A DNA stretch of 64,000 nt from Microtetraspora malaysiensis (GTDB lineage Bacteria > Actinomycetota > Actinomycetes > Streptosporangiales > Streptosporangiaceae): positions 17,065 to 81,064 of the forward strand of contig NZ_BBYJ01000037.1 in assembly GCF_001528665.1 (NCBI RefSeq), read 5' to 3'. Positions 44,228-52,966 of this stretch are shown here, one piece after another. Each line of letters starts with the position of its first letter. The stretch's first letter is position 1. The notes beneath the pieces are model-generated. The model did no database searches. It saw nothing but the letters and a program-made list of their open reading frames with translations, and was not told the DNA's origin. The position numbers and the translations under genes were made by a program.

Positions 44228-45088
44228 ATGAGCAGGATCTCCCCGGTCACCGGGCACTACGTCACTCTTGAGGTCGACGGCCTCGAGTACAAGGTCTTCT
44301 ACCTCGAGAACGGCACCGGTCAGCCGCTGGTGTGCCAGCACACCGCCGGATGTCACAATCACCAGTGGCGCGGGCTGCTGGAGGACGAAGAGATCACCTC
44401 TCAGTACCGCGTCATCGCCTATGACCTGCCGCGACACGGTAAGTCGGATCCGCCGGAGAACACCGAGTGGTGGAAGGAGGAGTACAAGCTCACTGCGGAC
44501 CACTACGCCAACTTCATCGTGGCTCTGTGTGACGCCCTGGAACTCGAGAACCCCTTGTTCATGGGGTCGTCCTTCGGCGGGACCATCGCCCTGCAACTGG
44601 CGCTGCGCCATCCGGACCGGTTCGCCGGTGTGCTCGCGGTCGAGGGTGCCGACTACTCGCCGGGCTTTTACCTCGACTGGTGGCAGCATCCGCAGGCCAA
44701 CGCCGCGCAGGTCTGCGCCAGCGGGGTCTGGGACCTGATGGCACCGCAATCGCCCGAGTCGGATCGCTGGAAGACCTGGTTCTACTATTCCCAGGGCTCC
44801 GAGGCGTTCAAGGGCGACCTGCACTTCTACTCGGTCGACCACGATCTGAGGGGTCGACTGGGCGAGATCGACGGCGACCGGTGTCCGGTTGTCATGCTCA
44901 CCGGCGAGTACGACTACCTCACCACGCCTGAGGACAGCGCACGCACCGCTGGGCAGATCAAGAACGGCAGGTTCATCACGATGCCGGAGATCGGGCACTT
45001 CCCGATGAGTGAGAACCACGAACGGTTCCGGGTTCACCTCCTCGAGGCGCTGGACATCCTGCAAGGTGCCAAGGCTTCGTCCGAGTAA
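44228..45088 (+). CDS. Alpha/beta hydrolase
   Basis: The 286-residue hydrolase has an HTAGCHNHQWRGL oxyanion region, nucleophile elbow GSSFGG (Ser near 117), Asp in GEYDYLT and His in IGHFPMSEN, a complete triad. It resembles C-C hydrolases and esterases of aromatic or lactone pathways. AGAAGGGAAGTGAC precedes the ATG. It is coupled to the SCP2-like gene and followed by a terminator. Substrate unknown. Confidence 0.88.
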   Translation: MSRISPVTGHYVTLEVDGLEYKVFYLENGTGQPLVCQHTAGCHNHQWRGLLEDEEITSQYRVIAYDLPRHGKSDPPENTEWWKEEYKLTADHYANFIVALCDALELENPLFMGSSFGGTIALQLALRHPDRFAGVLAVEGADYSPGFYLDWWQHPQANAAQVCASGVWDLMAPQSPESDRWKTWFYYSQGSEAFKGDLHFYSVDHDLRGRLGEIDGDRCPVVMLTGEYDYLTTPEDSARTAGQIKNGRFITMPEIGHFPMSENHERFRVHLLEALDILQGAKASSE

Positions 45089-45095
45089 TGGCGAC

Positions 45096-45125
45096 GCGGT
45101 CGGCGGGGATCCCTCCGCCGACCGC
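45096..45125 (+). terminator. Rho-independent-like hairpin
   Basis: GCGGTCGGCGG pairs with CCGCCGACCGC (11 bp) across an 8-nt loop, 8 nt after the hydrolase stop. Confidence 0.75.
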
Positions 45126-45200
45126 ACGCGGTCGACGGAGGGGAGCCCGGCCCGTCACTGCTCCTGTTGCATGAAAGGCGGCGTTGTTTCTATGCGATCG

Positions 45201-46433
45201 TCACGTCCAGGCCATGACCAGTTGGGTGTGATGTTTGCGGAAGATCCGGCCATCGGCGGGTTCCGGCACGGTGGCGTCGGCGGGATAGAGAGAGAAGTCA
45301 GGGCCGGAGTGGTCGCGCCAGTCGCGGTCCCAGCTCTGCACATGGTCACAGAGTTGCCGGGAGAGCTCGGTGCGGCTGGGACCGTGCCCGTAGACGCCGA
45401 ACTCCCACCTGCGCTCCCCGGCCTCCTCATCGCGAGAAACATCGCGGAGGGTGAGGTAGGCGAAGCTGTTCGGGGTGACGAGAACTGGGCAGAACCAGCG
45501 CATCGCCAGGTCGACGAGGTCACCGCCCCGGTCCGGGTTTCGCCAGATCATGCCGAACCTGTCGTCGACCGTCGCGATCCGTAGGTGCATCGAGTCGAAC
45601 GGTTCCCCGCGGGCAATCGTCACGCCGGTCCATAGCTGGGCTCGTTCCCCCATCAAAGCCTGATCGAGGGCGGCGACGTCGACCGTGGGGCCGCCCTCGA
45701 CGGTCAGCGTCACGGCCCCGTCCGCAAGGACGGCCTCCTGATTGAGGTGGGCGCCGGCGCCCTGGATCGCGACGAACCCGCACACGGTCGGGTCGAGGCC
45801 CCGCAACCGGTCGCCGTCATGGACGAAGGTGAACGATCGGGTGATCGTGGAGAAGCGGAGCGGGATGATCATGCGGCCGCTCTTGGCGAGCAGGTGCCGC
45901 CACGGGCAATCCCAGGCCCCCACGGTCACGATGATGGCGTCGTATCCGCCCTCCGGGGCATGCTCTTCGGCGGCGTGTTCGGCGTCTCCGAGGACGACCT
46001 TCACCTGCGGGTAGCCAGTCTCGGCCAGAAAGCGTTCTGCGCGCTCGGTGACGTACGGGTCGATGTCGACGGTGACCACCAGCCCTTCGGGGCCGACGAT
46101 CTCGGCGATCAGAGCTGCGTTGTACCCGCCGCTCCCGACCTCGAGAACGCGTGCTCCGCGAAAGAGGCGGGCGGCTTCCAACATCTCGGCTTGGAGCCAC
46201 GGCGCGGAGACCGAACTCGTCGCCCTCCCTGTCGTGTCCCGCTTGGTGATGACCACGTCCTGGGGCGAGTAGGCGGCGGTGAGCGATGCTTCGGGGGCGA
46301 ACCGTTCCCGCGGGACTGCGGCGAACGCCGCTTGAACCTCCGGGGAACGGATGTATCCCTGCTCGGTCAGCGTCGTGACCATGGCGGCGCGCAGCCGCTC
46401 AGGGGATTCGGAGGGCAGAGTGTCGGCGGTCAC
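45201..46433 (-). CDS. FxLD-type SAM methyltransferase (PCMT-like)
   Basis: The 410-residue protein from GTG 46433 has an N-terminal PCMT-like domain: LRAAMVTTLTEQGYIRSPEV, VPRERFAPE, SAPWLQAEMLEAARLFRG, VLEVGSGGYNAALIAEIVG (SAM motif I) and GLVVTVDIDPYVTERAERFL. A C-terminal ~200-residue domain is typical of methyltransferases in lanthipeptide FxLD systems. Such genes normally sit next to a small precursor peptide and a LanB/LanC pair. Here the upstream side is an IS701-like fragment overlapping the start, and no precursor is visible, so it looks orphaned. The in-frame extension above 46433 is antisense junk. Confidence 0.8.
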   Translation of the reverse strand: MTADTLPSESPERLRAAMVTTLTEQGYIRSPEVQAAFAAVPRERFAPEASLTAAYSPQDVVITKRDTTGRATSSVSAPWLQAEMLEAARLFRGARVLEVGSGGYNAALIAEIVGPEGLVVTVDIDPYVTERAERFLAETGYPQVKVVLGDAEHAAEEHAPEGGYDAIIVTVGAWDCPWRHLLAKSGRMIIPLRFSTITRSFTFVHDGDRLRGLDPTVCGFVAIQGAGAHLNQEAVLADGAVTLTVEGGPTVDVAALDQALMGERAQLWTGVTIARGEPFDSMHLRIATVDDRFGMIWRNPDRGGDLVDLAMRWFCPVLVTPNSFAYLTLRDVSRDEEAGERRWEFGVYGHGPSRTELSRQLCDHVQSWDRDWRDHSGPDFSLYPADATVPEPADGRIFRKHHTQLVMAWT

Positions 46434-47320
46434 CAGCTCAAAGTACTCACGCCCGGGGACAGTTTCGGGAAGCTGGTGCTGTATCCCTCGTTCAAAGCCA
46501 CCCTGCTGTCTGGGCGCGCTTGATGCCGGCGTCGCCACAGGGACCAGCACAGGACATCCGCCACGTCGCGGGGAGTGCGGTTGATCAGGTGGACGAGCAT
46601 GTGCCGGATCTCGCCGAGAGTCAACGATGTCAGTCCGGGGCCGGCCGGCTGTGCCGCGCGTTCGGAGACAGCCGCCGCGGCGAGGAAGGCGTGGGCCAGC
46701 ATGGCCAGGGTGGTCCACCGGTACCAGGATCTCCAGCGGCGAACCTGATGCTCATCCAGGCCGGTCAGCCCCTTGCCGGTCCGGAAGCACTCCTCGATCG
46801 TCCACCTGCGGCCCGCCACCTGGACAAGAACGGGCAGTGGGACCGGGCCGGGGGCGTAGCAGCGGTAGAAGGCCAGTTCGCTGGTGCGCCGGGTGCGGCG
46901 GATCAGCAACCAGTGGCGTCCGGGCTGTTTCGGGTCGATCTTCACCAACGCCCAGTCGTAGCAGCGGTGGCCCTTGGCGCCCGGACCGGCCGTTAACCGT
47001 TGCCAGGCCCGTTCCGGCAGATCGAAGATCACCTGATCGGCGCGGTCGGCGCCGGCGCCGGTGGTTACACGATGGCTGGAGGCGACGGCGAGCACGTAGC
47101 CGACCTGGCGCTCCTGCAGTTCAGCACGCAGGTGCGGGCTCTGCCCGTACACCTCATCCCCAGCCACCCAGCACGCACCGACCCCGGCCTCCACGACATG
47201 GTCGCGCAGGTCATCGCGGACGGTGTCGGCGTCCCAGACCGCCCGGGACAGCAGATGCTGCATACCGTCCGGTGTGGTGTCCCCCAGCCGGAATGGTCCC
47301 TCGTATGTCATACCAGGCAC
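46430..47320 (-). pseudogene. IS701-like transposase, internally deleted
   Basis: Segments of an IS701-type transposase are joined: LGDTTPDGMQHLLSRAVWDA with DDLRDHVVE, then directly CWVAGDEVYGQSPHLRAELQ, AGPGAKGHRCYDWALV, RRWTIEECFRTGKGLTGLDE and LINRTPRDVADVLCWSLW. About 90 residues with the first catalytic Asp region are missing between VVE and CWVAGDE. The tail after RRRHQAR is foreign, and the N terminus is also short. It is a dead fragment placed directly upstream of the FxLD-type methyltransferase. Confidence 0.85.
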
Positions 47321-47367
47321 TTTGGCTATTGGTCTGACCGGTACACCAGGTGTGGTGGGTTATTGGG

Positions 47368-47440
47368 TGATTCATCCGGAGGGGTTCCCTTGCGGCGAAA
47401 TATTCGTTATAACAACCTAACGACCTGATGAATCAGGAGG
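47368..47440 (+). promoter_or_regulatory. Operator-like inverted repeats before the sugar ABC operon
   Basis: TGATTCATC (47368-47376) and its exact complement GATGAATCA (47427-47435) bracket an AT-rich patch containing the palindrome GTTATAAC (47406-47413). The right arm abuts the AGGAGG ribosome site at 47435-47440. Likely bound by the GntR protein encoded downstream. Confidence 0.5.
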
Positions 47441-47447
47441 CCCCCCT

Positions 47448-48743
47448 TTGGAATCGATACGGATAGCCGCGGCCGGTGCCGCGCTGATGGTGGTGGCCGC
47501 CGCGTGTGGCGGCGGCGGATCGTCATCCGGGAATACCAAGATCTCGTTCCTCACCCACTGGGGTCCTGAACAGGTCAAGGCCCTTGAGGCTGCGGCTACG
47601 GCCTTCGAGAAGGCCAACCCGGGCATCTCCGTGGACATCAGGGCGGTGCCGTTCGGTAACCTGCTCAGCACGCTGCGGACCCAGGGCGCCAGCCCGAGCG
47701 GCCCCACGATCGCCAGCATTTACGACCTGTGGCTGCCCGAGCTCGTCCGCGACGGGCTGGCCGCGCCGATGCCGCAGGACGCCGCCGGCAAGCTGACCGC
47801 CGGCTGGCCGGCCAATCTCGTCGAGGGCGTCACCAAGCAGGGCAGTCCGCGCGGCTACCCCAACGAGGTCGACCTGTACGCGCTCAACTACAACAAGAAG
47901 CTGTTCGCCCAGGCGGGCATCGCCGAGCCGCCGAAGACCTGGGATGAGCTGGAGGCCGCGGCCGCCAAGCTGAGCGGCAATGGTAAGCAGGGCTTCGGCG
48001 TGATCACGAGCTGGCCCGCCGGCTCCGTCCACCCGTGGCTGTCCCTGGTCACCTCCAACGGCGGGCAGCTCCTCGACGGCAACACTCCCAAGCTGGACGA
48101 CCCCAAGACCCTCGCCGCCGCGCAGCTGTACGCCAAGCTGGTCATCTCCGGCTCCACCAAGCCGGAGATGAGTAACGCCAACGCCAACACCACCGGCCCC
48201 TACCTGGACAACTTCGTCAACGGCAAGACCGGCATGATCATCATGGCGAACTGGTGGCAGAGCGCCCTTAAGGACGCCATGGGCGACAAGTACCAGGACG
48301 TCGGTGTCGCCCCGATCCCGGTCGGTCCGCAGGGCAGCAAGAGCGCCCCGGTCTCCTACTCCTGGCTGACCATCGTCAACGGCAAGGCCGACCAGCCCAG
48401 GCAGCAGGCCGCGTGGAAGTTCCTCGACTACCTCAACGGCTCGGCCAGCGGCATGGGCGGCTCCTCGGCCATTGGCGACATCCTGTCCTCCATGGGCATC
48501 CTGCCCAGCAGCAACGCCGATCTGAAGGCGCACGCCGCGGCCGACAGTGACCCGTTCCTGGCCGGCTACATCAAGGAACTGCCCAACGCGGTCCCCTTCC
48601 CCTCCGTGCTCGGCGGTGAGGCGATGAGCCAGGCCGTACAGAAGCACCTGGAGAGCGTCGTCTTCGGCAAGGAGACTCCGGAGGCGGCGATGAGCGCGGC
48701 GCAGAAAGAGGCGTCCGACATCCTGACCAAGGCCGGCGCGTGA
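47448..48743 (+). CDS. ABC sugar-binding lipoprotein (MalE/UgpB type)
   Basis: The 431-residue protein has a signal peptide and lipobox AAAC. A type I extracellular sugar-binding domain follows: TKISFLTHWGPEQVKALEAA, FEKANPGISVDIRAVPF, YNKKLFAQAGIAEPPKTWDE and GKTGMIIMANWWQSALKD. It starts at TTG 47448 with AGGAGG 7 nt upstream. It opens a six-gene operon with two permeases, a ROK protein, a GntR regulator and a SIS-domain protein. No ATPase gene is included, as is common for actinomycete sugar importers sharing MsiK. Substrate is probably an amino sugar. Confidence 0.92.
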   Translation: MESIRIAAAGAALMVVAAACGGGGSSSGNTKISFLTHWGPEQVKALEAAATAFEKANPGISVDIRAVPFGNLLSTLRTQGASPSGPTIASIYDLWLPELVRDGLAAPMPQDAAGKLTAGWPANLVEGVTKQGSPRGYPNEVDLYALNYNKKLFAQAGIAEPPKTWDELEAAAAKLSGNGKQGFGVITSWPAGSVHPWLSLVTSNGGQLLDGNTPKLDDPKTLAAAQLYAKLVISGSTKPEMSNANANTTGPYLDNFVNGKTGMIIMANWWQSALKDAMGDKYQDVGVAPIPVGPQGSKSAPVSYSWLTIVNGKADQPRQQAAWKFLDYLNGSASGMGGSSAIGDILSSMGILPSSNADLKAHAAADSDPFLAGYIKELPNAVPFPSVLGGEAMSQAVQKHLESVVFGKETPEAAMSAAQKEASDILTKAGA

Positions 48744-49615
48744 GCGTAGCCGGGCGCGGGAGGGGCGCGGCGGCGGTCGCGTTCCTCTCGCCCGCCATGC
48801 TGGTCATCGGCCTGTTCACGGTGGTACCGATCGGGCTGACGTTCTGGATCAGCCTGCACGACTGGTCGATGTACACCGCGCTGGGCGACATGGCCTGGCG
48901 AGGGTTGGACAACTACGCGGGCCTGCTGGCCGACTCCAGCTTCTACAACGCCCTGGCCAACACCGCGATCTACGTCGCGCTGGTCGTCGTGGTGACCGTG
49001 CCGCTGTCGATTGCGCTCGGCATGCTGCTGTACTTCCCGCGCGTGGCGGGCAAGGGCCTGGTGCGCGCCGCCCTGTTCTCAACGTACGTGATCCCGACCG
49101 TGGCCATCTCGATCGTCTGGGGCGGCCTGTACGCCCCAGAGTACGGCCCGCTGTCGCAGCTGTTCGGCGCCTGGCACCCCACCTGGCTCAGCGCCCCCGA
49201 CACGGCGCTGGTCTCCCTGGTGATCTTCCACCTGTGGCAGATGACCGGCTACTACACCGTGCTGGTGATCGCCGGGCTCACCCAGATCCCCGGAGACCTG
49301 TACGAGGCCGCCCGCATCGACGGCGCCGGACTGTGGAGGCAGACGCTGCACGTGACGCTGCCGCTGCTGCGCCGTACCACGATCTTCATCGGATTGGTGG
49401 CGATCATCAACGCGATCCAGGTCTTCGACCCCGTCTACATCCTCACCCAGGGTGGACCTGCAGAGAGCACGACCGTGCTGTCGTTCGCCATCCAGCGCGC
49501 CGCCTTCCAGCACGGCCTGGCCGGCCAGGCCAGCGCGATGGCGTTCAGCCTGCTGCTCCTGTTGGTGGCGCTGGGCGGGGCGTTCCTGGCCGTGGTGCGG
49601 AGGCGATCGGCATGA
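48740..49615 (+). CDS. Sugar ABC transporter permease (MalF/UgpA type)
   Basis: The 291-residue permease has six membrane segments and an EAA loop reading YEAARIDGAGLWRQTLHVTL. It begins with a charged N terminus and AVAFLSPAMLVIGLFTVVPI. GTG start overlaps the binding-protein stop (GTGA). It pairs with the permease at 49612 to form the channel. Confidence 0.93.
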   Translation: MSVAGRGRGAAAVAFLSPAMLVIGLFTVVPIGLTFWISLHDWSMYTALGDMAWRGLDNYAGLLADSSFYNALANTAIYVALVVVVTVPLSIALGMLLYFPRVAGKGLVRAALFSTYVIPTVAISIVWGGLYAPEYGPLSQLFGAWHPTWLSAPDTALVSLVIFHLWQMTGYYTVLVIAGLTQIPGDLYEAARIDGAGLWRQTLHVTLPLLRRTTIFIGLVAIINAIQVFDPVYILTQGGPAESTTVLSFAIQRAAFQHGLAGQASAMAFSLLLLLVALGGAFLAVVRRRSA

Positions 49616-50424
49616 GAAGACTCGCCCAGCTGGGGCTCGCGCTGGTGCTGATCCCGGCGCTGTTCCCGCTCTACTGGATGGTCGCCTCCAGCCTCAAGGG
49701 GCCGCAGGAGCTGCAGCGCATCCCGCCGACCTGGTTCCCGAGCTCGCCCTCGCTGGCCGCCTTCGGCGAGGTCTTCGAGACGGTGAAGTTCGGTCAGGCG
49801 TTCCTCAACAGCCTGCTGCTGGCCGGCGTCGCGACGCTGTCGGTGCTGGTCACCAGCGTGCTGGCGGGCTACGTGTTCGCGAAGTACACCTTCCGCGGGC
49901 GCGAGGTGCTGTTCTGGGGCGTGGTGGCGACCATGTTCCTGCCGCCGGTGGTGACGCTGGTGCCGCTGTACTGGCTCGTCTCCTCGATGGGGCTGGCCGA
50001 CACCTACCTTGGCGTGCTGCTGCCGTGGCTGGCCAACGCCTTCGGCATCTTCCTCATGCGGCAGTTCATCGCCGACGTGCCCGACGAGCTGCTGGAGGCC
50101 GCTCGCCTGGACGGCGCCAGCGAGCTGCGGATCCTATGGAGCGTCGTGACGCCGCTGTTGCGTCCCGCGGTGGTGAGCCTGGCGATCTTCTCCTTCGTCT
50201 TCTACTGGAACAACTTCATCTGGCCGCTATCGATCCTGCAGGACGACGCCAAGTTTCCCGTCGTGCTCGCGCTGTCGCAGCTGCTCAGCTACAGCACCTC
50301 GGTGCACTACCAGAACGTGGTCATGGCGGGGGCGCTCATCGCCTCGCTGCCGACGATCGTGGTGTTTCTGCTGGCCCAGCGGGTGTTCGTGGCCTCGCTG
50401 TCGCGGACAGGGGTGAAGGGATGA
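49612..50424 (+). CDS. Sugar ABC transporter permease (MalG/UgpE type)
   Basis: The 270-residue permease has six membrane segments. Its EAA loop LLEAARLDGASELRILWSVV is followed by the typical FIWPLSILQDDAKFPVVLAL C-terminal region. It overlaps both neighbours (ATGA at each end). Confidence 0.93.
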   Translation: MRRLAQLGLALVLIPALFPLYWMVASSLKGPQELQRIPPTWFPSSPSLAAFGEVFETVKFGQAFLNSLLLAGVATLSVLVTSVLAGYVFAKYTFRGREVLFWGVVATMFLPPVVTLVPLYWLVSSMGLADTYLGVLLPWLANAFGIFLMRQFIADVPDELLEAARLDGASELRILWSVVTPLLRPAVVSLAIFSFVFYWNNFIWPLSILQDDAKFPVVLALSQLLSYSTSVHYQNVVMAGALIASLPTIVVFLLAQRVFVASLSRTGVKG

Positions 50425-51224
50425 GACACGTCGGCATCGACGTCGGCGGCACGTCCGTCCGCGCGCTCGCCGAGACGGGCCGGGAACGCGGCCGGGTGGT
50501 CCGGCACGCCGTCCCCGGCGACTACGAGGACCTGCTGGCGCTGCTGGCTCGCCTCGGCCGCGACGCCGACGCGGTCATGATCGGCCTGCCCGGCACCTCC
50601 ACGGCCGGGGTCCCGCGCTTCGTGCCCGCCCTGCCTTGGCTGGCCGGCCGCCCACTGGCTGACGACCTGTCCGAACTGCTCGACGCCCCCGTACGGCTCG
50701 GCCTCGACGGCCACCTCACCCTGCTGGCCGAGGCCACCGAGGGCGCGGCCAAGGGGCGGCGCTCGGCCGTACTGGTGGCCGTCGGCACGGGCATAGGCGG
50801 CGCGCTGCTGGTCGAGGGCCGGGTGTGGCGCGGCGCGCACGGCAGCGCGGGCTCCTGGGGCTGGCTGCCGATGCCAGACCATCCCGACTTCGAATCGGCC
50901 GCGTCGGGTTCCGCGCTCGGCGGCCGCGGCCCCGGGTTGGTGGCCCGCGCCAGGGCGGGGGAGAGCGCCGCGGTGGAGGAGTTGCGCGGCTACGCCGTAC
51001 GGCTCTCGCGCGGGCTCGCGGCTCTGGCCAGCGTCATCGACCCGGAGATCGTGCTCATCGGCGGAGGGATGGCCGACGCCATGGACGTGCTGGGGCCGCT
51101 GTTGGACACTGCCCGGTTCGCCTCCCCCGACGGCGGCCTGGTGCCGGTGGCCGCGACAGGACTCGGCTCGGACGCCGGGGTGGTGGGCGCGCTGCTGGCC
51201 GCCCGGATCGGAGCGGAATGGTGA
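50421..51224 (+). CDS. ROK-like sugar kinase
   Basis: The 267-residue ASKHA-fold kinase has phosphate-1 motif VGIDVGGTSVRAL (residues 3-15) and VLVAVGTGIGGALLVEGRVW (phosphate-2/adenosine). The late region DPEIVLIGGGMADAMDVLGP is typical of ROK. The ROK zinc cluster CxCGxxGC is absent and the ExGH element is replaced by HGSAGSWGWLP, so it is an atypical member or a BadF-like relative. It probably phosphorylates the imported (amino) sugar. Overlaps permease and GntR genes. Confidence 0.82.
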   Translation: MRHVGIDVGGTSVRALAETGRERGRVVRHAVPGDYEDLLALLARLGRDADAVMIGLPGTSTAGVPRFVPALPWLAGRPLADDLSELLDAPVRLGLDGHLTLLAEATEGAAKGRRSAVLVAVGTGIGGALLVEGRVWRGAHGSAGSWGWLPMPDHPDFESAASGSALGGRGPGLVARARAGESAAVEELRGYAVRLSRGLAALASVIDPEIVLIGGGMADAMDVLGPLLDTARFASPDGGLVPVAATGLGSDAGVVGALLAARIGAEW

Positions 51225-51970
51225 TCGTGAAGGGGCTGGACCCCTCCTCTGGACTGCCCCTCTACCTGCAGGTGGAGCGGGCTCTACAGCAACGCATCGA
51301 CGACGGCGAGTGGCTGCCGGGCGCCCAGCTGCCCACCGAGGGCGAGCTCGGAAAGGTGTACGGCGTCAGCCGCGTCACCATCCGCCAGGCGCTGGCCAGG
51401 CTGGTGGACCGCGGCATGCTCGTCCGCGAGCAGGGCAGGGGCACGTTCGTCCGCGACACCAGCCTGACGGCGGGCACGCGCGGCGTCACCTCCTTCACTG
51501 CCGAACTGGCCGGGCTCGGGCACCGCTCGGGCTCGCAGATCCTGGAGCAGCGCGTCGTCAGCGCTTCGGCCTGCGACCTGCCCAAGGAGGTGGGCCTGGG
51601 TCCCGCCGACCGGCTGCTGCTCCTGCGCAGGCTGCGCACCGACAGCGCCAAACCCGTCGGTGTGCAGACGGCGCTGCTGCCGCTCGATCGCTTCCCCGGG
51701 CTCGACGAGCTGGACCTCGGCGGCCGGTCCCTCTACGAGACTCTCAGGGAGACCTACGGCCTGGTGCCGCGCGAGGCGCTGGAGACCTTCACCGTGGGGG
51801 GAGTGCTGGCCGAAGACGCCTCGACGCTCGGGGTCGAGCCCGGCGCGCACGCCTTCTACGTCGAACGGCTCACCTTCGATGCGCACGGGCCCTTCGAATA
51901 CGTCCGCAGCGTGATGCGCGGCGACCGCTACCAGGTGCGACTCGCACTAAGAAACCAGGAGGTTCTGTGA
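51218..51970 (+). CDS. GntR/HutC-family regulator (DasR/NagR-like)
   Basis: The 250-residue protein has the GntR winged helix at residues 12-75 (LPLYLQVERALQQRIDDGEW, YGVSRVTIRQALARLVDRGM, REQGRGTFVR) and a UTRA effector domain (residues 95-240). This is the architecture of DasR/NagR regulators that sense amino-sugar phosphates. It starts at ATG 51218, overlapping the ROK stop by 7 nt. It is embedded in the operon it probably represses, with operator-like repeats upstream of 47448. Confidence 0.92.
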   Translation: MVIVKGLDPSSGLPLYLQVERALQQRIDDGEWLPGAQLPTEGELGKVYGVSRVTIRQALARLVDRGMLVREQGRGTFVRDTSLTAGTRGVTSFTAELAGLGHRSGSQILEQRVVSASACDLPKEVGLGPADRLLLLRRLRTDSAKPVGVQTALLPLDRFPGLDELDLGGRSLYETLRETYGLVPREALETFTVGGVLAEDASTLGVEPGAHAFYVERLTFDAHGPFEYVRSVMRGDRYQVRLALRNQEVL

Positions 51971-52725
51971 CCTACACCCGGCAAATCATCGAGTTGCTCG
52001 ACCGGCTTGACTCCACCCAGGGTGCGGCGCTCGACACCGTGGCTGAGCGCTGCGCCGACGCCGTCGCTAACGGCGGCCTCATCCACCTGTACGGCAGCGG
52101 CCACTCGGTCATCCCCACCATGGACGCCTTTCCCCGCTACGGCAGCTTCTCCGGTCTGCACCCGCTGACGGATCCCCGGCTGATGTGGCACAACGTGCTG
52201 GGGCCCGGCGGCGTGCGCGAGCTGCTGTGGCTTGAGCGCACCGAGGGCTACGTGAAGCAGTACCTGGACCACGAGCCGCTGAGCCCCGGCGACGTGATGG
52301 TCGTCTACTCGCACGGCGGCCGGAATGCGGCGCCGGTCGAGGCGGCCATGTACGGCGCCAAGCGCGGGCTGTTCACAGTAGCCGTGACCTCGGTGGCCAA
52401 CCTGGACCGGCCCGCCGAGCACTCCAGCGGGCAGCGCATCGCCGAGGTCTGCGACGTGACCGTCGACACCGGCGTGCCCGTCGAGGACGCGATCGTCGCG
52501 GTGGAGGGCTGGGACCGGCCAGTCGGCGGCGCCTCGACCGTGGTCGCGTGCGTGGTCAGCCATGAGATCGTCACCCGCACTGCGAAGGTGCTGGCCGGGC
52601 GCGGGGTGGAGCTGCCCACGTTCGTCTCGCCGACGGTGCCCGGGGCGACGGTGGCCTCCAATGACGAGGTCTTCGCCGACCACCGGCGGCGCCTGCACGC
52701 CGCCGAAGGCCGGTCGCTGGGCTGA
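51967..52725 (+). CDS. SIS-domain sugar-phosphate protein (UPF0309-like)
   Basis: The 252-residue SIS-domain protein reads GGLIHLYGSGHSVIPTMDAF and PGDVMVVYSHGGRNAAPVEA (phospho-sugar binding loop), then GLFTVAVTSVANL. It matches the UPF0309 group near N-acetylglucosamine and MurNAc-6-phosphate genes. It probably isomerises or cleaves an amino-sugar phosphate. AGGAGG with 4 nt spacing precedes the GTG, which overlaps the gntR stop. Confidence 0.88.
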   Translation: MTYTRQIIELLDRLDSTQGAALDTVAERCADAVANGGLIHLYGSGHSVIPTMDAFPRYGSFSGLHPLTDPRLMWHNVLGPGGVRELLWLERTEGYVKQYLDHEPLSPGDVMVVYSHGGRNAAPVEAAMYGAKRGLFTVAVTSVANLDRPAEHSSGQRIAEVCDVTVDTGVPVEDAIVAVEGWDRPVGGASTVVACVVSHEIVTRTAKVLAGRGVELPTFVSPTVPGATVASNDEVFADHRRRLHAAEGRSLG

Positions 52726-52740
52726 CCCACCCTGAGTCGC

Positions 52741-52770
52741 GCCCGCCGTACGGGTCTCCGTACGGCGGGC
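52741..52770 (+). terminator. Perfect 13-bp hairpin terminating the sugar operon
   Basis: GCCCGCCGTACGG and its complement are separated by GTCT, 15 nt after the SIS gene. Confidence 0.85.
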
Positions 52771-52966
52771 ACCCTCGGAACCGCGCAGCGCCCGCTTTCC
52801 GTACGGTGGGCTACTGCAGACCTCGCACCCCCGCGTGCCACAACAGTGTCAGCGGCGTGAGCCTCCACTGAAGCCGGAGCGCTTCACCGTCAGGACGCGT
52901 CTCACGTTTCAGGCCGCTCGCGCGTCTACGTTGTGGACAGGCAGCGGTTGCAGGCAGGAGATCAGA

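Noticed and set aside
47330..47356. DasR-type dre site (GGTCTGACC) before the sugar operon
   Set aside because: It lacks one base of the TGGTCTAGACCA consensus and lies in the IS701-like upstream region; too weak to annotate.
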